Source of the DNA: Bemisia tabaci
Lineage: Eukaryota; Arthropoda; Insecta; Hemiptera; Aleyrodidae
Length of the DNA: 64,000 nucleotides
Assembly: GCF_918797505.1 (NCBI RefSeq)
Contig: NC_092795.1
Span: forward strand, 28,569,131-28,633,130
Direction of reading: 5' to 3'
The notes under the pieces were generated by a model. That model was given only the letters and a program-made list of their open reading frames with translations, was not told the origin of the DNA and did no database searches. This document shows, piece by piece, positions 46,501 to 56,255 of the stretch. Position numbers and translations under genes: made by a program. Within the stretch, counting starts at the first letter, position 1. Each line of letters starts with the position of its first letter.

Positions 46501-49500
46501 GGATGTCACTATTATTATGAACGATCATTAAAATTAAAAAGACATTCCTTTACAGAGAAACCACAGAGAACAGTGCATCATTTATTTTTTGAGGTATCTA
46601 AGATAATTTCTTTGTTCCTGGGGGGCACCAACTGTGCTTCCTACTTTCCCTCTATAATATGCAATAACTTACCATATTCTTGCAACAGCTTGTCTGCAAC
46701 CCGTAAAATCGATTGGTCCGAGAAATTATCTAAAATACATACAGCAGTAATATCTTCCAAGGCACTCTTCAGATCCTGAACGGCTTCATAACTACTTGCT
46801 CTCCTGATCAATGCTTTGCGATATTTTGGATTTAACTCTAGTGCTGCTGTGCATTCTTTAATGACATTTTCATGCTGTTTCTGAAGAGAAAAAAAAAATT
46901 GCGGTTAGTCTAGAGGGATGTAAAAAATATGTTAACAAAATTTTTGAACAGTTACTGTCACACTTTTGAAACCTGAAGAGGGGAAAATTTATTTTTCTAC
47001 GTAAAAAAATTAAAAATAAAAAAGTTCCTACTTCATGAGTTTAAGCTTGCTGCTCTTGATGGCTCTTTTTGGGGTCTTACTTTCATCAAAATCTATCAAT
47101 GACTCACTTGGAACCCTCATTCAGAAATCCACATACCTCAAGATGACATACTGTTCCTTAAGCAAAAAATGAAATTCTTAGGTTTTCTCTAAGATTTACA
47201 ACTGTTTGAAATATTTCAAAAAATATTTGTAAAGAAAATAAACACATCTTATAAATTTTATTTTCTTTGAATGATTATCTTTCTATTGTCCCTCCCCCCC
47301 CCCCCCAAAAAAAAAAACCCTAAACACTTTTTTTTTTGCTTTTCTGAAAAATCTGATTTTGTCAAATACCTATATGGTTAATGCTCATTCAGAAGTAATC
47401 AAGTTGGAATAAGGGGATTTCGCACTAACTCATAAAAAATTAAAAGTAAAAGGGAAGAGTGATAAATTGACCACAAAATTGATACTTAAATTAAGAGGAA
47501 ATAATGCATATCAGTGTACCAACCAATTTGTCATAAACAGCAGCACGGTTCTGGTAAAACAAGCAAAGAGTTTCCTTCTCTTCTGGTGGGCAAGTTTCAA
47601 TGGCTTCTGTGTAACTTTTAAGGGCACTGTCAAAGTCATTCTTCTTGAAGAACTCATTTCCTCGCATCTTCAAATCAACAGCCATTTCCAGAGGGGTCTG
47701 GGAACAAAAAGAGATGATATTAAAATTGGTAAAATGGCAAGTTATAGAAGAATCAGGAATGATGTTCCACATTAATCCTGGAATTACAGGAGTCATATTT
47801 TCTGAAAAACTTGTTTATCACATAAGCTCCCTGCTTGGTATTCATGAAAATTTACTTCACACAAAAGCTCCAGCATATCTGCCTTGGGGATGTTAACTGA
47901 GAGCAGAGCCTCTTTAATTATGTTGACACTTTTTAACCTTTGCCATCCAAGGGCAACCGACCACTGACTGAAAGCAAAACCGCTGCTGTGTGCAGGTACC
48001 TGAAAAGGACTCCTGTACAAGAAATTCAGAGGGTGTCAACTTATCTAACACAAGTCCTGACAAAAATGTGGGCAAATAATTTTTCTCCAATTTTTTTCTG
48101 TGTTGAATGACCAGCTTTGCAGGAGGCTATGTGGGCATGGACCCTGATGCAAATTCTCTGAATCAACTCAAAGAAAGTCTAATATTGCGGTAGGGGATTA
48201 CTAGTCTACAGAAATTTTGAAGTATTAAGTTTTTATAATCGGCCCCAAATCCAGGAGCTATTCCTTGTCTTAGGGGGATTGGTCTCGGACTCATGACATG
48301 TTAGAACTGCTGAGTGATTTATCACATCAGTTATTCACAAATTTTGACAGATTTTGATTATTGAGCCAAGGAAATGACATAGCTCCTGTACTTTAGTCTG
48401 AAGAATCATTCTCAATAGAATTAATGGAAAAATGAAGAAAGGATTTGTGAAGGGAAAAATGTTACATCCGATACAGACGATAATGTAATGCGCGCCAGTT
48501 GGACCACTTCAAGAAAGCCGGAGTCCAGGACAAATCACCTTAGGCCATGTTACACTCATTTTCAACATTTGCCTTAATTTTTTCTATCATAAACCTTAAT
48601 ATTTACAGAGAATTTCCTTCTCTAATTTCCATCAGGGTTCAATTCTATTTTGAGAGTGTTGAGACAAGACTAAGGAACATTGAAAATACGAATTCTACTC
48701 AAGCCTCAAACTTCATTCCACAGATAAGGATACAGCATGAAAATGTTAGTCTTGGACCACTATCAAATGCCAAGCTAAACGCTTTTTATGCTGACTCATA
48801 GTTTGTACTTAAAGCCTTGGTTCTTATAAAATAAAAGATCATCAACTTGCTTAAAGAAATTTACTTTGAAATGATTGACAGTCAAGAGTGTCGCTTAAGA
48901 GAGACCTACCACTATACAAAAAAAAAATAAGATGATTTAACAGTTCAATCAGATTTAGTCATGATAACTGAGAATTAATATTTAATCATCAGTTGGAGAA
49001 ATATTGTAAACTTACAGCAGAGGGCAATACTTCAGTGAGTAGATTTAGGTACTGATAAAGGACTTACTTAACAGAATTGAGATCAGTAGATAAAGAATTC
49101 TGCCTGCCATAAGGCCATTATAAATTTCCACATAGGTAGCACTAGTTAAACTTGTATGAAAGTATATGCAAACAAATGAGTATTTAGATATTCTAAAAAC
49201 TGATATGGCGAGAACTCAAAAGTTGCGTCTACTCATACACAATTAAAGTAGCTAGGTAGGAAATACTTTCAGAGCAAAGGGTGGGTGTGAAACCTTCCCT
49301 TTACCTTTCATGACTTGGAATAATATAGTTCAGTGAGTGAGTGATAAGAACGTTTAATATAAAATAGGGAATGGCTGCTTTCTTTAAAGTTTCCTGAAAT
49401 TGGTGAAAGATGAATCACCATGTAGTGGCGATGACTCGACTCCGTAAGTAAGGGATGAACCCCGATGTAGTCGACAAGAAATAAGACTAAATATGGTATA

Positions 49501-49712
49501 ACAGAAACGCTCACCTTTGGTCTTGGAATTGTGTCTACAGTCTTTTCTTTAATTTTCTTCTTATCAGAATCCTTGGCCGAGTCTGGAGACAGTTCTTTGC
49601 ACATGTTTTTGTAACACAGGTATCCGAGGCCAGCAGCAACCGGAGTGCCAAGAATTATGGCCAACTGCCATTTCGTTAGCGAGGGTAAACCTGTACTCGA
49701 TGAATTTGACAT
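37543..49712 (-). CDS. Tom70: TOM70, mitochondrial import receptor subunit
   Basis: Nine coding exons on the minus strand: 49712-49515, 47697-47524, 46880-46673, 45805-45652, 44065-43846, 42628-42494, 41020-40796, 39418-39198 and 37699-37543. They total 1692 nt (563 aa plus stop), and all introns are GT-AG with phases that close. The protein is an outer-membrane receptor that binds Hsp70/Hsp90-bound preproteins and passes them to the TOM40 pore. Residues about 15-34 (WQLAIILGTPVAAGLG) form the N-terminal membrane anchor. TPR units follow; the clamp residues of the first domain are visible (N80 in GNEFF, N116 in YQNRAA, K146 and R150 in RKALIRRA). Later TPRs include YHHRGQ and YVHRGLLKFQW. The C-terminus ends LYKITEL, slightly shorter than the usual tail. 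Animal TOM70 is about 590-610 aa, so it is near complete. The intron positions are inferred from splice sites and the family alignment. Confidence 0.9.
40120..40683. mobile_element. TA-flanked element in a TOM70 intron
   Basis: The terminal inverted repeats are cagggtgagcgaaaactt and its complement (aagttttcgctcaccctg-like), with TA on both sides (40118-40119, 40684-40685). Inside, near its left half, is a second nested hairpin (about 40139-40338) with caaattcttggtactgcatg arms and a loop around agggggggctaaaatcac. The nested hairpin may be a separate insertion. It lies in the intron between exons 7 and 8 of TOM70. Confidence 0.75.
42819..42842. repeat. (GA)n microsatellite in a TOM70 intron
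   Basis: A short run of gagagagaga. Neutral simple repeat. Confidence 0.85.
43487..43665. mobile_element. hairpin MITE in a TOM70 intron
   Basis: The arms contain gtgtcgtcagctaagttggc and its complement gccaacttagctgacaacac, with about 70-bp imperfect inverted symmetry. It lies between exons 5 and 6 of TOM70. Confidence 0.7.
45333..45582. mobile_element. hairpin MITE in a TOM70 intron
   Basis: Arms of about 110 bp: the left begins attttgtgttcgtccggtgg; the right ends as its imperfect complement (tccacccgaaaaacacaac). Shared inner phrases are ggttaaat and ctttgt(c/t)gggtggaatg. It lies between exons 4 and 5 of TOM70. Confidence 0.75.
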
Positions 49713-50530
49713 TATTCAAACGGAAAACGGCACAACACTTTAGAAAAATAACTAAAATTACGGTCACGCGACCGGGATGGAACTTTACACCGAAATGATC
49801 AATTCATAACCTCAAAAAACTTGCGATAAGATAATGGCAGTGAGCGCCAACTTTGGAAAAAGAAATTCTCACCTAGCACACCAAACTAATACAGATGCTA
49901 GCGGTATTGATGAGAAACCTGATGAGGTCTGAGTCTGACATCTATGGCCAGAATAAAAAGTGGATTTACTATATTGTAAATCCTAAAAAGCTGAATTTAA
50001 AGCAGATTGGAAATAGGATGCATGCGATGAGCTACAAAAAGTCACAGTTGAAGAAATACACAGTTGGTACTTAATCGCGACTGCGGTAATTTGAATAATC
50101 AGCGCTAAAATATGAAAACCTCAGTTCACAAGGATACAAGTATCGGCGAAAAAATAAAAATACCTAATTATTTAAAATCGGTATAATGTCTCCACGTGAT
50201 AGACATCGGTATAAATTAACCAAGCTTCTACAGAAGTGCATATAGCAACAAATTGCACACGTAATGGTTGGTTGGTTTTGATACATTGATTTGACATAAA
50301 AGATATGCCTCATGACGTCCCTTATACAATACATACAACTCAAGTGACATTTCGACGGAGAAACCACCAGACCATGTGTATCTTCGGTGTTAAAAATCTG
50401 CGCTCCTGTTTTAGGTATTGTTTTGAAGGAGAACAAATCAATATCATCTCTTGAAATTTTCACAGTTTTTCTTCGCACACAGAATAAAAAACACGGAAGT
50501 TTTCAATACCTAATGGATGTCCAGTAGTTT
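49713..50530. other. TOM70 upstream region
   Basis: The 5' flank and any untranslated exon of TOM70 lie here. I could not place a transcription start. An AT-rich unlabelled stretch follows; frames at 50164-50478 have no motif. Confidence 0.35.
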
Positions 50531-50535
50531 CCATT

Positions 50536-50985
50536 TAAAAAATGAAGTATGACAGGAAGTCTACAACGTCGCAAACCGAGATGGGTACATGATCTGGTGG
50601 TTTCACCGTCGATGTGCCAGTAAGTCATGAAGCTCCTTCATTGACGTTGGCTACATAATAATCACGGAATTCGGGAAGAAATTACATAACATAAGACAGC
50701 ATTCGCGTATTATTAGAACTGATCGCATTAACATTTAAATTTTCTCGCGATGGTGACGATCGAAAAACACGAGGAAACTTCAATTTCGACGTTTCAAAAC
50801 CTCCACCATTGACTTTTTTTAGAAATAGCAAATGACCTGTGAAAATTTCACGGAGTGTTAGTTATGAGGCTAATATTCTGTAAAATTCAAAGAAACAATG
50901 CTCGTGTAGGTTGTCCTTCGAAATTATATTTGACAAGAAACCTGCGACGGCGCAAACCTAGATAAGTGTTTTCCGACTTTCACTA
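50536..50985. repeat. diverged M1-family half copies
   Basis: aatgaagtatgacaggaagtc and cgtcgcaaaccgag (50541-50582), then a second similar piece (50885-50985, cgacggcgcaaacctagata), match the inverted half of MITE family M1. The ends carry ttcaccgtcga. Confidence 0.5.
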
Positions 50986-51149
50986 CCTTAGCTTTTGAAA
51001 CGAAAACGTCTTTTAACCGTGCAACTTTTTACCTGAAGGTAAAGTATGTACGCTTTACGCAAGACAGGAGAAGGGGCCGTCCATAAATTACGTAACGCAC
51101 TTTCTCGGAATTTTTGACCCCCCCCCCCCTTCCCCGTAACGCTTTTGTG

Positions 51150-51661
51150 ACGTCCCTGGTAAAAATCGGCGATAGGAGCTGCGTTTCAAAATACCATAGG
51201 AATTCTTGTAGCCGGATAAAGAAGGCAATAGAAAATCATATAGCTGGCTGTAAAAAGCGGAGCAAATCATGTAGCCGGGCTATACGAAGCTATAAAAAAA
51301 AGTATACAGCCGGGCTGTAGCTCCTATCGCCGGGCTTTACACTTTATCGCCATCGGCTATAAAAGGCTATAAGAAATTGTGTAGAAATTCGTGCGCTTTG
51401 GAAATTATTAAGTTTGATACGGAACCACCATAATATTTACAAAACACACATTATATTTTCCTTTAATACATATTTTTTTTCATCAATTAAAATGAGAATA
51501 ATCCATACAGGATGTGCAAACATTTTAAAATCATGGGTTGAAAAACGCTGACTCTGCGAGATTATACATTGGAGCCTAACAAAGAGCGGAGCGGCGGGCG
51601 CGGCATGATGCCAGCTATAAGCGAACACTAGCGCCTACAAACCCAACAGGGATACCTCACG
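51150..51661. mobile_element. inverted-repeat unit A (~510 bp)
   Basis: It begins ccctggtaaaaatcggcgat and ends at the palindromic centre gcattgcgcaatgc. It is near-identical in reverse to unit C at 54152-54674. The shared interior includes tataaaaggctataagaaat and gtttgatacggaaccaccat. It is a copy of a dispersed repeat. Confidence 0.75.
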
Positions 51662-51866
51662 CATTGCGCAATGCGTGAAGTATCCCTGTCAGGTTTGTAG
51701 GCGCTGGTGCGCGCTTATCGCTGTCAGCACGCCGCTCCGCTCTGTGTTATGCTCCAATATAATCTTGCGGAGTCAGCGTTTTTCAACTCATGATTTTGAA
51801 ATGTTTGCACATCCTGTATGGATTATTCTCATTTTAATTGATGAAAAAAATATGTATTAAAGGCGC
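51662..51866. mobile_element. inverted-repeat unit B (partial)
   Basis: A partial copy running outward from the palindromic centre at about 51662 (aatgcgtgaagtatccctgt) to ttgatgaaaaaaatatgt. It mirrors the inner part of unit A and ends at a break. Confidence 0.7.
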
Positions 51867-51989
51867 TTTGTTTTGTAGGTTTGTAGGCGCTAATGCGCTT
51901 TTCGCGCTGGCTGCCCGCCTGCCGCGCCGCAGCGTGTCACGGCGCTTGAAGCAACTATTTCACACCAGCAGCCCGACCATAGACTTTGA

Positions 51990-52195
51990 CTTCCATCGAT
52001 CGACAAAGCCGTGAATCGATCGACAGTGCGAGCCAGTGCGAATCGATCGAATTTTGTCGATCGAATCGGTGCCGATTAATTCGCGTCGATCAATTCACGA
52101 TTCACGTTCTTGTTTGTCGATCGATTCATATCGACCGAATCGACGCCGGTTTTTTCAATAATTTGTCGATCGATTCATGTCGATCAAATCCATAC
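51990..52195. repeat. cluster of ATCGATCGA motifs
   Basis: About ten tcgatcga/atcgatcgac-type words occur within ~200 bp, with alternating orientation. This is a cryptic repeat that could form local hairpins. Its function is unknown. Confidence 0.6.
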
Positions 52196-52499
52196 CTACC
52201 CTCCATTGAAAAGATAAAAACTCCCAGCGGCTGCAGAGGCCCCCCTTAGCGCCTTAGCTTCCCTGCACAGCAAGATCTGCCGTAGTGCTCATTACACTAC
52301 TGCCCTACAAAAACCTACTTTGCTCCTCCCAAGAAATGTGTGTGATTTTGCTAAATAGGTACGTGCGTGTTAATTTTTTCGTCTTTGTTTCAAATATAAT
52401 GCGCAAAATTGGTTTCAAAATGTAAGTATAAACACGCCTATAACTATAAGATTTGAGTGAAGTTTACGGTTATAAAAAGGAAAAGTGCGCTAATATATA

Positions 52500-52760
52500 T
52501 CGACGGTATAAGTCGGCAATCACATAACTCGGTTTGCAACGTCGCAGACTTCCTGCCATACTTCATTTTTTTAACGGAAAACTACTCAACGGCAATTCTT
52601 TAAAACTGCCGTGATTTTTCTCCTCTGTGTGAAGGAAATTCAGCATAAACTTCGAGGAATTCTGTAAATTTGTTTCTCCTTTTAAAAAAACATAGAGGCG
52701 GAGATTTCCAGACATCGCAAACGAGATAGGTGACGGCGGACTTACCCCGCGCCGTCAATA
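52500..52760. mobile_element. MITE family M1, copy 3
   Basis: It begins cgacggtataagtcggcaat and ends ttaccccgcgccgtca-like, an imperfect inverted end. The interior shares gaaaactactcaacggcaat and catagaggcggagatttcca with copies 1 and 2. Confidence 0.7.
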
Positions 52761-52764
52761 TGCG

Positions 52765-53189
52765 CTAAAATGATAATGAACATCCCTCCTTGATGAGACG
52801 GCTTAATTTTTCAAAAATGTTCTGGGGAAGGGATTTTCCTGGGTCCTGCTCCTTCGGAACTAAAGAATTCCCGAGAATCCTCCTTAGAAACTGGGTTAGT
52901 CGTCCCACATTATTCTCCTCAATGGGGGACTCCGGCCCCCCTAGATACGGTGCCTTTTTGCCCCCCCCGCCCCCCGTCCTCGCCTTCTTTCGCTGATGTA
53001 TTGATGATTTCGCGTTACTATATTTCTCGTGGTGTGGGAATAGGAGGGGGGGGGGACGAAACTGCTCTCTCTTTTGGAAAAAAAAAACCAGTCCACCTCC
53101 CCCAAATGCATTACTATAAGCTCTCTGACTCCATAAATTTTCATTTTTCGTCTCAGTTCGTTCAGACATTCTTCAGGGTCGATTTCCAT
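52765..53189 (-). pseudogene. possible fragment of an unknown TE-like protein
   Basis: Two overlapping minus-strand frames. One (53189 down) begins DPEECLNELRRKMKIYGVRE; the other holds SPIEENNVGRLTQFLRRILG and GKSLPQNIFEKLSRLIKEG before a stop at 52765. They are broken by C/G homopolymers (about 52965, 53046). The composition is protein-like, but the family is not recognised. Confidence 0.25.
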
Positions 53190-54151
53190 ACTCTTGCGGC
53201 TATCGACATTTCATAGCCCTTAGATGAGACCGCTGTATTCAGACTTTGGAGGTACGACCCTGGGTTTTCTTACATTTCATTGAGTAAAAATTAAAACCTC
53301 TCCAATTTTAACAATGTAATTGTCAATTTTTGGTCAAAGTTCGTTCTGAAGATTTACCGGGCAGATTTTCGTGATTTCATAGCTATTTTCTTGTATTTTT
53401 TCTTGTATTTTTTTTTTTTGGACCTGTTTTCAATCTACTCGCCTGATGATCTATCCATTTAATACATGTTTCGCTCTGGACGATAGGTAAAAATAGGAAA
53501 AAAATGTTTTGGGGATTAAGTGTGCTCTGCCTACAATGTTGCAACGGATGACTCTGCCAACGTCAGGCTGAACAAAGTTTGAACGACACGTCATTCACGA
53601 AAACACGAGACTTCGTCGGTGATTAATTTCCTACTCGAAATCTAATTAAATCCAATTTCCATTCGACGCACAAGTCAAAACAGGCGAGCGTTACAGACGT
53701 TTTTTGTGCGAACGGAACAGCTCAGTTGCCACTTCACGTGAGAAGACGATTTTCGATGCGCGCCAAGAGTGTCAATAGGTACCTATCAATCAAATAAGAT
53801 TACCCAACAAATTTCCTGACCGTTTAAAGTAACGAGGGAACAAGTAAGCGATCCCTTTAACGCGTAATTATTGAATACTAACCATTGGCTCTACAAATCC
53901 ACACCACGGAAAGGCAAGAATCTTTAATGGTGACTGCATGGTGGGGGGAGGGGGGGAGGGGGGAGGGAGGGGTCACCATGCCACTGAGCTCTCATCGCGA
54001 AAAGGAAAAAAATTCGATTTCTTTGCAGTCTGAATTTTTACGAGGGACACAGTCAGCCTTGATCAGCCCATGAGATGTCTTTGAGAATACCTAACCTAAG
54101 TTTCGGGAAAATACTTCCCTAAGACCACGCCTACTACGTCTGCAATTCATC

Positions 54152-54674
54152 AGAATCGCATTGCGCAATGCGTGAAGTATCCCTGTTAGGTTTGTAGGCG
54201 CTAGTGCGCGCTTATCGCTGGCAGCACGCCGCGCCGCTCCGCTCTGTGTTAGGCTCCAATATATAATCTCGCGGAGTCAGCGTTTTTCGACACATGATTT
54301 TGAAATGTTTGCACATCCTGTAAGGATTATTCTCATTTTAATTGATGAAAAAAATATGTATTAAAGGAAAATATAATGTGTGTTTTGTAAATATTATGGT
54401 GGTTCGGTATCAAACTTAATGATTTCCAAAGCACACGGATTTCTACACAATTTCTTATAGCCTTTTATAGCCGATGGCGATGAAGTGTAATGCCCGGCGA
54501 TAAGAACTGTAGCCCGACTGTATACTTTTTTATAGCCTCGTATAGCCCGGCTATATGATTCGCTCCGCTTTCTACAGCCAGCTATATGATTTTCAATAGC
54601 CTTTCTTTAGTCGGCTATAAGAATTCCTATGGTATTTTGAAACGCAGCTCCTATCGCCAATTTTTACCAGGGCA
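54152..54674. mobile_element. inverted-repeat unit C (~510 bp)
   Basis: An inverted copy of unit A: it starts at cgcattgcgcaatgcgtgaa and ends tcgccaatttttaccaggg. It lies 2.5 kb from unit A with outward-facing ends, so A and C could be the ends of a composite element or two independent insertions. Confidence 0.75.
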
Positions 54675-54691
54675 CGGTGATTTTCCCACCA

Positions 54692-54825
54692 AATTGGACG
54701 TATTTCTGCCAAACGGAACTAAGTGCATTATCACGTGAGACCTGATAGGTACGCATAAATCCTTACGGGTCTCAGGGCTCATGCCTTAATGCACATAGTT
54801 CCGTTTGACAGAAATACGTCCAATT
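54692..54825. mobile_element. hairpin MITE
   Basis: aattggacgtatttctgcca and its complement at the right end (tgacagaaatacgtccaatt), with further pairing through cggaactaagtgcattaa-like. The arms are about 40 bp and the spacer about 55 bp. Confidence 0.75.
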
Positions 54826-55329
54826 GTGTTTTGTCTTTTTCAGGTTGCTGGCGGCCTTGAAATGGGTATTCCACAACAGGTTTACGTTTTAAATGTTGAA
54901 GTTTCTCGAGAGTTGAAACAGTACTCCTTCTTTTTTTTTTTAATTTTACATGCGATTCTGTGGTGTCGCGTCGCTGCGGGCCACCTAATTTGTGAACGCA
55001 ATGCTCTCGAAGGGAAGAGAGAAGATATTTCCGGTTCTTAGGACCAAGTACTTTCCATATTTTTCTGAAGATTTTTTGTTCCCTGACAAATCCCAGTGGA
55101 TATTTCCAGTTTTTCGCGACTCAAAATTAATGATTGAACGTGTAGGTGATGCCGATATTTCCCCGGAATTGCTTCTGGCTAAAGGAGGTGTGAATGGAAA
55201 TCGCGCCACACATGCAATAAAGTGCGATTGTATGGTAAAACTCAGCCTGCTGCTGCATCCTAGTGTTGTGCATGTTGCTTATCTACTCATGGAAATAAGG
55301 TTTTCTCCCATCACAATTTATTTTACATA

Positions 55330-55915
55330 AAATTTAAATAAATTGCAATTTTTTCTGCATCGTAAATTGCCCTTCTTCCTGATACAGAAATGCATCCTAT
55401 TAATCGCTTAAAATAGGCATTTATCGATCAGATAAATTATGTCAAAATTGTTCAATATTATGGTACTTTAAAAAAGCTCATCGCATTGAATCGCAATTTT
55501 CTTGCATTGAGTTGCAATCGTATCCTAATATTTTCGTTGCACTGTGCCACTTGGGCATTGTCGGTCTGGCTCGAAAGTTCTTGGCGGTGCTGATAGTTTT
55601 TCGGAGCCCCTCCTCTTGGGTACCCCAACCAAAAGTCCTCCTTCAAGTGAGGGGCTTGGAGGACAAGGCGCATACCTAAGTGCAGTTTTCGCTATTTCGA
55701 GAAATACGTGTTTAAAGTTTCGGAATTACATGGATCCTTAATGGCGGGAAAAAAGTTCAAACTGACTTTTTGATGCTTAAAATTGGAACTTGGGAGCGTA
55801 TATTTCACAGAATATGCAATAAGTAAGACTAGTTTTACTTGAAATTATTAATTTCTCAATTTTTTCAAAAACTGCACTCATGCGCCTTGTCCTCCAAGCC
55901 CCTCAGATGGGTTTT
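55330..55915. other. non-coding stretch upstream of the secreted-protein gene
   Basis: AT-rich at 55330-55500, then mixed. No gene is supported. ggaggacaaggcgca (55654-55671) recurs inverted at 55875-55900 (tgcgccttgtcctcc), a short inverted repeat. Confidence 0.4.
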
Positions 55916-56255
55916 TCAAGTTTTGAGGGCCCCTGCAGGAGTCCTGCCGCAGCCTCCTGAGCCACCCGTCAGAATTTCTGGGGTGGTGTAGTACCCTGAA
56001 ACCCTGGCCAGACCGCTCCTACACTTGGGGACATTACATGGTAGACACCATCGACGGATCGCGTGACGATAACGGCTGAAATTCGGCATGAACGCGTGAC
56101 GCGGAAAAACCCCTGGTCGGAAAACAGCACGCGAGATGCAAAAGGAAAGAAAAAACTGTACGGATAAAAGAGAAAGCGGGAATCGTAGCCGCCCTAAAGA
56201 GTGTAAGTTCGAGTATCTGCTAAACCTGTGCGCGTCGTAATCGTGGTTACTTGAA

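Noticed and set aside
47285..47325. C-run then A-run in a TOM70 intron
   Set aside because: A simple homopolymer; it may be a sequencing or assembly weakness, not a feature.
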